Positions 36,601 through 46,142 of a stretch of DNA of 64,000 nucleotides are shown piece after piece. The stretch spans positions 992,001-1,056,000 of the forward strand of contig CP038108.1 of assembly GCA_004519485.1 (NCBI GenBank), read 5' to 3'. The notes below the pieces were generated by a model, which was given only the letters and a program-made list of their open reading frames with translations, was not told the origin of the DNA and searched no databases. Positions within the stretch are counted from its first letter, which is position 1. Each line of letters starts with the position of its first letter. A program made the translations under genes and the position numbers. Origin of the DNA: Nannochloropsis oceanica (lineage: Eukaryota; Sar; Eustigmatophyceae; Eustigmatales; Monodopsidaceae).

Positions 36601-37481
36601 TCGAGACGGCTATGCAGCTTCTGAACAGGCAAATCGCGGCTGTTGAGTTCACCCCCTTGAGACCACAGTTTACGGTAGCCTTCACCGGCGCCTACACGTC
36701 CTTACCCTGCTTGCCCCAGGTGCCCTCTTTGCGGCTGCCCCTGCAACGTAATGCCCAAGATAAGCATCCGGGGGCGGCGTCGCTGCCATCTCAAGCGACC
36801 CGCCTCCCGCCGCTCATCGAGGAGCTGAAGACTGCCTACAAGGCGTTCCATGCGGGCAAGTTCGCAGAGGCCCAAGCGGTATTTGACTGCTTGCTCTCGG
36901 CCATCCCGCTGGTAGTGGTGGACTCGCGTGGGGAGAGTAATGAAGTGAAGGAGCTGCTGGACATCTGCCGGGAGTACAAGACGGCTATCCGTCTAAAGCA
37001 CGCCATCGCTGAGACACCTACCGACCAGGCGGTGCGACAGATCGAGCTTTCTGCATATTTCACGCACTGCAACCTTCAACCCGCCCACCTGGTGCTGGCC
37101 CTGCGCATGGCCATGGTCTCCGCATTCAAGTTTCAAAATTTTATCACGGCCGCTTCCTTCGCCCACCGGCTGCTGGAGCTGCCCGACATCGCGTCGGAGA
37201 AGAATGCCGAGCTCCGAATCAAGGCACAAAAGGTCCTCCAGAAGAGCGAGCAGATGGCCCGCAATGAGCACATCATCAACTACGACGACCGTCAGGCCTT
37301 CGTCATAGATAGCCACACGCTAACCCCCATCATCCGCGGAGCCCCTTGTGTCAAATGCTCCTACTGCGGGTCCTCCTACGCGCCCGAGTCCAAGGGTATT
37401 CTCTGCGTCACCTGTGGGATCTCCCAGGTCGGTCTCGAGACCTTGGGGCTCGTCACGAGCGCCGGCTCGGGCAAGCTTTAG
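33666..37481 (+). CDS. COPA: Coatomer subunit alpha (alpha-COP)
   Basis: 1271 residues in one exon; start at the ATG 33666 ([19 protein letters not shown], the canonical start). Alpha-COP forms the COPI cage with beta'-COP and epsilon-COP and reads KKxx retrieval signals through its propeller. Marks are six to seven N-terminal WD40 repeats ([59 protein letters not shown]), a second propeller and solenoid, and the C-terminal domain ([63 protein letters not shown]) that binds epsilon-COP. The acidic linker has Trp motifs [12 protein letters not shown] (~870) and [13 protein letters not shown] (~903). Very GC-rich third positions produce long antisense open frames that are not genes. Confidence 0.98.
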   Translation: [1271 protein letters not shown]

Positions 37482-38003
37482 GGGAGCGATCGTGTTTATA
37501 ATGTATGGGCGTCCTTTTTCGGAAGCGATCACAAATCCAGTGGCGGTGGATCCGCAGAAATTCAGAGAAGGAAGGAAGAAGAGAGAAAGAAGGGAATGAA
37601 GGTGGTGAAACATACAAAACAGGGGTAGAGAAGGGCCATGAAGGAAGCAGGCCTCAGGCTCGCAAGAAACAAGCACAACAAGCACAACAACAACAATAAT
37701 AACAACAACAACAACAACAAACAAAAACAAATGACGAAGTCGCTGGAAGGGGGAAATCGGCTCGAAGGCTAGTGAGGGTAACAGATCCTTTCGAAGGGCA
37801 ATAAAACGAAGAATAAAACGTTGTAGTCCTCAGTTACGTGCCCGTCAGTTGGAGGAAAAGCCGCGAAAACACTTTTGAACGGACCCCTGTTTTTTGATTG
37901 ACTGATTTATGTGTACTCAATTATTTACGGTGTTTCCCTCTCTTTATTCTCACGCATATCCATGTACCACCACACAAGTTGCCATCATAACCAAAAGTAC
38001 AGC
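37482..38003. other. Interval between COPA and MCM10 (same strand)
   Basis: 522 bases holding the COPA 3' UTR and MCM10 promoter. Includes an imperfect CAA/AATAAC tract at about 37678-37735. No gene is seen. Confidence 0.6.
37678..37735. repeat. CAA triplet tract
   Basis: Imperfect (CAA)n with a few AAT units, non-coding, downstream of COPA. Confidence 0.8.
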
Positions 38004-39169
38004 ATGGATGACGAGCTGAGAGCGTTGTTGCAGCAAGCGCAACAACAAAAGAATAAGCGACAACGCACGATGGAGCCGAGACCTCCTTCCACAACGCCCA
38101 TGCAAGGCCCGCCAACTGTCACTCTGGCTGATTTAGCTGCCCGTATGCATCCATCCACGGCGATCAGGAACCCTCTTACCCCCTCTTCTTTCACGACGGC
38201 GCCCTTGCTGCCCCCCACTTCCCTCGGCGATCTCGTTGCATCTCGCAGGAAAGCAACACCCACTACGACATTGACGACAACGAAGCTGATTCCTTTCCAA
38301 CTTCGCACGGTAAATTTGTCATCAGACGAAATTGAATCGCTACTCCAGGACCGTGTGCTCAAGAGACTTAGCTCTTTGATCTCTTTTTTGCACGGGGAGA
38401 CGGCCGCTTCTTTACCTGACTTTGCCATCGTAGGGGTTTTGAGCAAGAAGGGGCCTCGAAAGCTAAGCCGAAACGGCAAGGACTACGCCGAGTGGTTAAT
38501 AGATGACCTGGAGGGACGCTCAGTCAAAATCTTGATATTTGGGGGTGCATTAGTGGGCGGTCAAAGCCTGCCTGTAGGCGCTGTCTGCCTCCTCTTGCAG
38601 CCCAAGCCTCTGGACTCCGGGCCCGGGCGGTTGGCAGCCCCATCTTTGGCTATCTACGAACCCTCCCAGGTTGTGCTAGTTGGCATTTCTGCCAACTTTG
38701 CGACGTGCGGTTTCACGGATGTACGGGGATTTCAATGCGACAAGGTCTACAATCGCCTCATGGCCCGCTTCTGCGAACAGCATTCTCGATCAAGTTCAGG
38801 CAGGACGGACATGCAGCGGGGCAAGGTGGCCTCCGGCCCGAGATTTACTGCGCTCCCTTCAGATGCGGCAACCATGGTACCTACACCAGGGCAGCAATGC
38901 CAGGGCGGTACTGGGCTCATCGTCCGGCCCAATTTGATAAGGAACCCTGTCCCGAAGAAGCAAGCAGGAGCAGCAGCGGGGTCCGGGAAAAGGAAGGAAA
39001 GGCTTGAGAGGATGATCAAGCAGGGTCAGCCTTACCGTGCATATCGATGGCAGCCTACCCTAGTGAATAGCAGCAAGAAGCTGGACGCTGTTGGGGCAGC
39101 GGCGAGCGGCACAGACAAGGGCAGTAGTTGTAGCAGCTGCAGCAGCAGTAGTAGTAGTAATAGTAGTAA

Positions 39170-39261
<92 letters not shown>

Positions 39262-40424
39262 ATAGTAGTAGTAGTAGTAGTCGTAGTAGTAGTCGTAGCA
39301 GTGATGGTGACAGATGGGCTGGCGGCGCAAGGAGGGGTGCCAGCGGGAGCGTGATTGTCCCCCAAAAGATGGAAGGCGACAGAGTGAGTAGAATACCGGA
39401 AAGACAGAATTCGCTGGAAATAGACCGTGTGGTCGATTGTCTAATATTCCCTTCTATCGCCCTCTGGTCCCTTCTTTACTCTTATCTTTCATGCCCTAGG
39501 TGCGGGAGGTTGCGGCTATCTTGGCAATGGACGAGCCCAAGAAGGATGGGGATGTACTTGTTCCGGAACCGTCACGCATCTTTGAGCGTGGCGGGGACGC
39601 TGTCGCTTACGCTTTGTTCAAGCACCAGCAGGAGGCAGCACGTATGGCGCGAGAAGCGGCTGCCTTCCACTGCCGACAGCTGCAGCAGAAGAAGAGCGAG
39701 GCCAAGGCCGTTCAGGCTCTCAAGATCCGTAAGGGCTTGGGCGGTACGCTTCGAATGGCTCCGAAGCTGGCCGTATCTGCATCCATATTCAACGTGCCCG
39801 GCACGGCGCCCATGCCGGCAGGTCATGGCTCGCGGCAGCAGTACCGGAGTGGTATGAAGGCAGAGGAGGCGGAGAAGCTCATGAAGAGCAAGTCCAAGCA
39901 TTCCGCGGAGGCCCGCAGTGTAAGTCGGGTAGCCTGAAGTGAGCATATCAATTCCGATCGGTGTGACATCATTCCCATCATTTCCTCTTCTCCCACACGC
40001 CATCCAGGAACTCATGGGCCACCTCGACGGTGTCTTCGAGGCCCTACACGAGAAGGAAGCCCGCGCAGAGGAGCTCAAGGTGCTTTCTTCTATCGACATC
40101 ACCGCCTTTCACTGCAGCGAATGCGACAGGTTTTACGAGAAGCACCCCAGCCTGTGCGCCCATAATAAGCATCGCCTGAGAAAAGCGCCTATTAAGAAGC
40201 GCTTCTTCCTTTGCGGCAACATCGGCTGCACTGGCGAGACGGCTGTCTTGGGCCTGACAGCCCCGCGAGAGGCGTGCGACCGTTGCGGAGAGAAGCTGTG
40301 GCGGGCAAAGGGGAAAGGTAACACAGCTGCAGCCGGCGACGGCAAGCGTGGTGGCGTGGGGAACCTGATTTTAAGCATATCAGAGTCAAACAGAAACGCC
40401 GATGTATCGACTCTGTATGCATAG
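38004..40424 (+). CDS. MCM10: DNA replication protein MCM10
   Basis: MCM10 activates the CMG helicase and binds single-stranded DNA and polymerase alpha. 738 residues in three exons: 38004-39383, 39500-39919, 40008-40424, all phase 0 (GTGAGTAG...CCCTAG; GTAAGTCG...ATCCAG). The OB fold (~130-235: FAIVGVLSKKGPRKL, WLIDDLEGRSVKILIFGGAL, PSQVVLVGISANFATCG) is followed by the internal finger (CGFTDVRGFQC..., FCEQH). The C-terminal zinc domain (~630-690) shows FHCSECDRFYE, RFFLCGNIGC and CDRCGEKLW. A poly-Ser stretch encoded by a pure AGT run lies between the two zinc regions, in the linker. The start ATG gives MDDELRALLQQAQQQK, a likely N-terminal coiled coil. Confidence 0.95.
39171..39260 (+). 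repeat. (AGT)30 microsatellite inside MCM10, coding poly-Ser
   Basis: Ninety bases of pure AGT, with interrupted AGT/AAT/CGT units on both sides from about 39124 to 39300. It is in frame, so every unit is a Ser codon. Confidence 0.95.
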
Positions 40425-40812
40425 GACAAGCAAAATGATATTACGCTACTAGCTGATTACGATATCAATTACAAAGTGAATGAAAGAAAACGTCGAAATC
40501 CCCCCAGAAGTGCGATGTCTCGCAAATTTGCGCAAGCTGTAGAGCGTATCTCTTGGGCTCTTTTCTTCCTTGTAAGTGCCGGACTAAGGGCCCGCTGTGG
40601 TTGCGTCTGCTGGATGGCGGCATTCGCATCATTACAACCTTCTTTCTGATATTTTGGCTGTCGATGCAAGCGAGCTCGAGAAAATGAGTCGTGAACACTC
40701 GTGGAAATTTAATTTGATACCCAAATCTTGCTCCTTGGCTAGCTAGCTTGCTTGGCTTTCAAGCATGTGTGTATATATACAGAGCCATTTCTTCTTTCCC
40801 TATCCCCACAGA
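40425..40812. other. Convergent 3' interval, MCM10 / SPX gene
   Basis: 388 bases with no recognisable gene. It ends in a short TATATATA run near 40770-40780 before the SPX stop codon. Confidence 0.6.
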
Positions 40813-42111
40813 CTAGACACGGCGTCGCTTGCCTGCACTCTCCCCTCCTGCTGGCTCTGCTTCAACTTCTTCTGCTGGTCGAGCTTCTTTTAACTTTCCC
40901 CCTCCTTTGGCATGTTCTCCTGCCCCTGCTCCTAATCCTGCTCCATCTCCATCTCCTGTCCCTCCCCTCCACTCCGGCACAATTGCCGCCGCAGGCTTCT
41001 GGGTCTTTAATCTCTTGGACTGACTGACTGACTCGCTGGCCGCGCCTCTGGTATCATTGTTAGTGGTGGCGTTAATAGGGGTGGCGGCGTTACGACCGGT
41101 AGCAGCAGCGTCACTAGCGGCCGGCTGGTCGTCGGCCGAGTGCTCTTGATCGGAGGTGGAGGAGGTATGGCCGAGGTCAGCCTTCTCCTCGCGCTGCATG
41201 CTAGACGCCTCCTGGTTCAGGCCCCGTATGGCCTCTAGGAAGAGCCGCTCCTCATCCTCCAGTGGCCGCGCCGTGTCGCCCTGCGATGCGTCGATCTCCT
41301 TGAACGTCTCTTCCATCTCCTGCAACATCTCTAGCAGGCGAGGGTAGTGCGTGAAGGGCTGCTGATTCACCACGTTGCGCATAAAACGCGCCCGTGTATC
41401 CAGTACCACCGTCTTGTCGTGCTTCTTTAGGGCCTTGGAGCAGGCTGGGGAATTTAAAGAAAAGGGAGGGACAGAGTATGGGTGAATGAAATACAAAGAG
41501 TTTCCCTTGCGGTCATACGCGAAGGGGATACAAGCAAGAATATAGTATATTATGACGTGCTCAGAGCAGACAAGTGTACGCGGGCTTTTCTGAACTTTTC
41601 AAATTTACAAAAAGAAAGTCCTGGTGGCCTCCTCCCCTTCCCTTCACGTACCGCAATAGTTCATGACGGCAAAGTTTTCGAGAAGGAGAAGGTCCTTATA
41701 CAGGGAAATGCATGCTCGCCGCATTTTCATCCAGGCATCGTCTTCCAGCACAGTGGTGGGCTGTTTCATGTACTGTAGCCCCATCTTGATGCGGCGGCGT
41801 CGGGCGCCCATCTGCTGCTCCATACCCAGGAAGAACTCCGAGGCCTTGGCCACTTCCGCGCGCAGGGTGCGGAAGAAAGCCACCTCCCCCACGCTTTGCG
41901 CCAGCTCCTTGGGATTTGGCTCGGTGTTGGTGGCGGGCGCGCTGTGGTGTCCATGTGCGACGGTACCCGCGTCACGAGGTTGCGTGCCAGGCGGGGGGGA
42001 GTCGGTAAGTTCTTTGACGCGCTTCTTGAGGGCCTTATAGCTGACCCAGAAGGGCGCCCACTCCGGATCCGAGAGGGCTACCACCTTCGCCAGTTGCTTG
42101 CCAAACTTCAT
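40813..42111 (-). CDS. SPX-domain protein (phosphate/inositol pyrophosphate sensor)
   Basis: 363 residues in two exons (42111-41652 and 41444-40813, intron GTACGTGA...TCCCCAG). SPX domains bind inositol pyrophosphates and report phosphate status. The three SPX sub-motifs are present: MKFGKQL at the start, then WVSYKALKKRVKEL, and after the join YCACSKALKKHDK with the Lys surface cluster (KALKKHDK) that binds the ligand. A long insertion of about 35 residues lies between the first two helices. After the domain comes a disordered Ala/Glu/Gly-rich tail ending GKRRRV, a possible nuclear signal. No EXS, MFS, RING or VTC domain follows, so it is a stand-alone SPX protein, as in plant SPX1-4 regulators; that role is inferred. 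Confidence 0.88.
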
Positions 42112-43170
42112 GCTGCCAAGGCTGGGGCTAGTAGTGGGTCAGCTGGAAGGGGTGGGGAGGGTCGAGGGGTTCCAGGATGGAAAGCTCGGCCAGACAGGGC
42201 GGGCCACGGCAAGCCGAACCCTCTATGTCATGGGGAAAGGAGGGTAGGGGTTGGTCCTTAAGAGTGAAGATAAATCTGTGAAACACTTCAGGGCGCGCAG
42301 GATTCGTATGCCCGAATTGCTATGGTAAGTTGCATCGAATGAAGGTCGAAGCTTCAGCGGCGCTGCATCTCACGGTCGGTCATGGACAAGAGCATGATAT
42401 GCTTTTGGCCGGCGGGGCAAAAGTTTGCTGCACCAAGTTATGATCGATCCCCACTGTGGACAAACTCGTGCAGTCAACTATTGTTCCTTTCCCCCTGTGG
42501 GGGGCAACAACACAAGAATGTTGCCATGCCTTACGCGCCTTCCTCGCAAGAACAGTATATCGACAGATGCTTGATGAGCATCGATTGAGATGAGGGGCAG
42601 AGCAAATGAGAAAGAGGTTTCTTACCTCGTAAGCAGTCACTCGTGGCTCCTACACGGTGGGCAGGCAAGGCACTGTATGCGTGGTGTTGGGAGGGGGAGC
42701 GCGCGGTCATGAAGTTGACGGAGACGGGAATGAATATCGATTGAATCAACAGGGTTTCCCGAGAGGCCGTCGCTCCTTCGAAATGGTGTGTGATGCAAAG
42801 AGGTGCAAAGCATGCATGTGGGGCCCTCCTGCATCGTGCACGGGCGCACTTTTTTTGTGTGCCTTGTTTTGTCCTCCTTGTTTCTGGTCCATGCATTGTC
42901 TTGCCTCCATTCCGGCCGACTTCCCACACCTGCATTTGCGGTATTCCGATCGTGACCACAGCAAACACAACGCCCGCCACCACTCCTTTACCTCCCATCC
43001 CCTTCCTCACCCTATAGCCTATACCATTCAGGCAAATTATATGGTCAAAGCTGACCAGTGCGAGAGGCAAAAGATAATGTTTCATTAGCAGTATTTCGGC
43101 CCCCAAAGCGTACTTCGTGAATTTACTATTCCTTCCCTTCCCTTACTCCCCTACCACCGAGCCAATAACT
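42112..43170. promoter_or_regulatory. Divergent interval, SPX gene / NSUN2
   Basis: 1059 bases with no recognisable gene; short open frames only. I looked for a phosphate-response GNATATNC element and found near matches (about 42550 and 42732) but no exact one. Confidence 0.35.
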
Positions 43171-45708
43171 ATGGGAAAATCATGGCACCGAAAGAAGCAA
43201 AAAAGGGACAAGCATAACCCTGGTGGGCATGGCAAGGATCGACAAGGCGGAGGCAAACGTGGAAACGAATGGATTGTCGCAAGGGATCCTACGACGGGCA
43301 AAAACATCGTGCCTGGCAGCCCCGTCTTCGAGGCGTATTACCAAGCCCAAGGGATCGTCGCCTCGGAGGTCGAATGGCAGACCTTCATGCAGACGTTGGC
43401 GGTGCCCTTGCCCGCGTCCTTTCGCGTAAACCTAGATTGTGATTTTACAGACATGCTTGTGTCCGAGATCGAGGGGCACGTGGCCAAGCGGGTGCAGGTG
43501 GACGGCGAGGAGGTGGCCCCCATCAAGCGTCTCGAGTTCTTCCAGGGCGGTCATGCCTACCAGATGGCGATTGACCGGCACACGCTGCGGAAGGATACTT
43601 CGCTGGGCAAGTTCCACGAGCTGATCAAGGTACACACGGACGCCGGCACCATTACGCGGCAAGAAACGGTGTCGATGATCCCACCGGTAGTGCTGGGAGT
43701 ACAGCCCCACCACAGGGTCTTGGACATGTGCGCTGCGCCGGGCTCCAAGACGTCCCAGATGCTAGAGACGCTGAGCCGGGGCTGCTCTCGGACAGGCCAG
43801 GAGCCAAGTGGATACATCATCGCCAACGACTCAGACACGGCGCGCGCCTACATGCTCGTGCACCAGTGCCGACGCATAAATACTGTAGCTCTGTGCGTCA
43901 CCACCCACAAGGCCCAGCTCTTCCCGGCGCGAGGCCTGGGCGGAGCAGAAAATACGCCCGAGATGGAAGCCGAGGCGGCGAATTGGAAAGTACCCCGTGT
44001 GGCGTTGGGCTACTTTGATCGCATTCTCTGCGATGTGCCCTGCAGCGGCGACGGCACCGTGCGAAAAACCTTCAACATCTGGCGGACCTGGTCGCCGGGC
44101 CAAGGTCTGGGGCTCCACCCGATGCAGTTTATGATTGCGCAACGCGGTGCAGCCTTACTGAAGATCGGCGGGCTCATGGTTTATTCAACCTGTACACTCA
44201 ACCCCATCGAGAACGAAGCCGTTGTGCTTTCGCTGCTGAAGGAGAGCGAGGGGGCGTTGGAACTGCTCGATCCCCGGCCCCTCCTTCCAGGCCTCAAGGT
44301 GCGCCCTGGCTTAGACTCATGGAAAGTCATTGAGTCAACTACCCGTCTACAAGGGAGTGGCTACTTGGTGCCGTCCCGGGGGGAGGCGGAGTGTGAGAAC
44401 GATCCGGTAGAGGAGACTTTGAGGAAAGCCGGTCTGACTGTATTCCCAACCTACGAGACGGTCCCCGAGCCCTACAGGCGGTGGATCAAGCCCTCATGCT
44501 TTCCCCCCCAAGATCCTGAATTGTCATCGCGTCTGAATCTTCACTACTGTATGCGTTGTCTGCCTCATGACCAGGACACGGGCGGCTTCTTTATCGCCTT
44601 ACTCAAGAAGACGCGCCCCATGCCCAAGCCCAGGACAGGCAAGAGTTCGGTGGGCGCCGAGGCGGAGGTGCTGGTGGAAGATGATGACGAGGATGGTGAG
44701 AAGGAAGGGTCGAGAAAGATGGCGCCGACCACAAGTGGTGTAGGGACAGCGATGCCGACTCTGAGCGAAGGATCCATTGCTTCCACCGGTGATTCGAGCA
44801 TTCAAGTGGAAGGAGCGGTGGCGACAACGACCGAGGCGTCCACAGGAGAGACGCCGGCACCTTTGGTCGCGGCGCCGCAAGTAAGGATGCGTCAGAATCC
44901 CCCACGCAAGGCCTTCGTGCCCAAGGAATTCTTCGTACCGCTGGGGGATGAAGGCTGGGCGACAATCCAGAGCTTCTACGGCGTGAGCAAGGATTTCCCG
45001 CGCGACCGTCTCTTTTTGCGGAAAGACGGCTGCAAGGTGGTAATCCTGCTCTCCAAGGGCCTCCTGGACGATGTGCAGTTGTCCACGCGCTGCCAGCTCC
45101 AACTTGTGAACGCGGGCACACGCATATTCGACCGAGCAAGCGCCGAGCGGTCCGCCTGTACCTACCGGCTGTCACAGGACGGGATGGCCTACATGCTGCC
45201 CCACATGAGTAAGCGCGTGGTGAAGGTGGGGCCCGTTGAGCTGGCCGCCATGACGGTGCACGGCTACCTGGACCTAGAGCTGCTGCCGCTGGAGAAACGG
45301 CCGGCGGTAGAAGAGCTGGAAATGGGTTCATTTGTAGCCACGCTGGAGGCAACATGCCTGGCAGGAGTGGCGGAGAGGATGGAGGCGGGCATCGCTAGCT
45401 TCGCGCTCATGTGTTGGAGGGGTTTCGGGACCAAGATGAATGTTATGTGCATCGCACATGACCTCTTCATCTTCCAGTGCCGCCTCAAGGCCGCGGGGCT
45501 CATAACTGAGGACCAGCTGGAGGCCATGCGGAAAGAAAAACGGCCGCCTCGCGAGCAGCCCAAGCAGGGCAAGGTCGAAGCTGAGAGCGAGGCAGCTGCC
45601 GTCGATTTAGAAGGGGGAGATCCGGAGGCGGTGGTAAAAGATGAGGGCATGAATATAAAACCAGCGATGCCTGTCAAAGATGAAGATGCCATGGCTCGAG
45701 ACGCGTAA
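43171..45708 (+). CDS. NSUN2: tRNA (cytosine-5) methyltransferase NSUN2/Trm4
   Basis: 845 residues, one exon, from ATG 43171 (MGKSWHRKKQKRDK, a basic nuclear-type start). It methylates C5 of cytosines in tRNAs, and some mRNAs, using SAM. The SAM site VLDMCAAPGSKTSQML is near residue 180. The catalytic motifs are CDVPCSGDGT (~287, the PC cysteine that helps product release) and VYSTCTLNPIENEAV (~337, the TC nucleophile). FEAYYQAQGIV and HELIKVHTDAGTITRQE are typical of the NSUN2 clade. The C-terminal half carries a disordered Thr/Ala/Glu-rich insertion (about 500-570), then a PUA-like part (LFLRKDGCKVVILLSKGLLDD). It is convergent with the acyl-CoA synthetase. Confidence 0.96.
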   Translation: MGKSWHRKKQKRDKHNPGGHGKDRQGGGKRGNEWIVARDPTTGKNIVPGSPVFEAYYQAQGIVASEVEWQTFMQTLAVPLPASFRVNLDCDFTDMLVSEIEGHVAKRVQVDGEEVAPIKRLEFFQGGHAYQMAIDRHTLRKDTSLGKFHELIKVHTDAGTITRQETVSMIPPVVLGVQPHHRVLDMCAAPGSKTSQMLETLSRGCSRTGQEPSGYIIANDSDTARAYMLVHQCRRINTVALCVTTHKAQLFPARGLGGAENTPEMEAEAANWKVPRVALGYFDRILCDVPCSGDGTVRKTFNIWRTWSPGQGLGLHPMQFMIAQRGAALLKIGGLMVYSTCTLNPIENEAVVLSLLKESEGALELLDPRPLLPGLKVRPGLDSWKVIESTTRLQGSGYLVPSRGEAECENDPVEETLRKAGLTVFPTYETVPEPYRRWIKPSCFPPQDPELSSRLNLHYCMRCLPHDQDTGGFFIALLKKTRPMPKPRTGKSSVGAEAEVLVEDDDEDGEKEGSRKMAPTTSGVGTAMPTLSEGSIASTGDSSIQVEGAVATTTEASTGETPAPLVAAPQVRMRQNPPRKAFVPKEFFVPLGDEGWATIQSFYGVSKDFPRDRLFLRKDGCKVVILLSKGLLDDVQLSTRCQLQLVNAGTRIFDRASAERSACTYRLSQDGMAYMLPHMSKRVVKVGPVELAAMTVHGYLDLELLPLEKRPAVEELEMGSFVATLEATCLAGVAERMEAGIASFALMCWRGFGTKMNVMCIAHDLFIFQCRLKAAGLITEDQLEAMRKEKRPPREQPKQGKVEAESEAAAVDLEGGDPEAVVKDEGMNIKPAMPVKDEDAMARDA

Positions 45709-46142
45709 AGAGATTATTATGCCTTGATCGATGGGAGGAGGCATGTCTGTGTGACATGACGAAGATGTGAGTATATTTGTCGCAGGGTACTTGCAAAACC
45801 AGCTAGGTAGGAGAGAAATTCACATGAAAGGGAAAATAATTGACACTTTCATTTGTGTACATGTATCATTCCCGTTCAACTTTCTTCTTTGGAAAAAAAA
45901 ATACACCGGCATGGCATGGCACTTGAAGACGAAGAGAAAAACGTTGAGGGCTCACCCCAGTCCAAGAAGTCGGGCCCCAAAAGGTGACGGTGGTTGTTGT
46001 GTACGTGTATATTCGATGAAGCAAATTAAGTCTGGGAAGAAAGTTCAGATACAACACGCCGCTGAATAGACTCCGCAGGTGCACCTTGACGCTCTCTAAT
46101 ATTTCCTCCTTCAGTTCCTTTCTCGCACTCTTCCATGTGATA
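45709..46142. other. Convergent 3' interval, NSUN2 / acyl-CoA synthetase
   Basis: 434 bases; no gene recognised. AT-richer 3' UTR-like sequence with a run of nine A near 45893. Confidence 0.6.

Noticed and set aside
39055-39365. Poly-Tyr, poly-Thr and poly-Val open frames
   Set aside because: Other-frame and antisense readings of the AGT microsatellite in MCM10.
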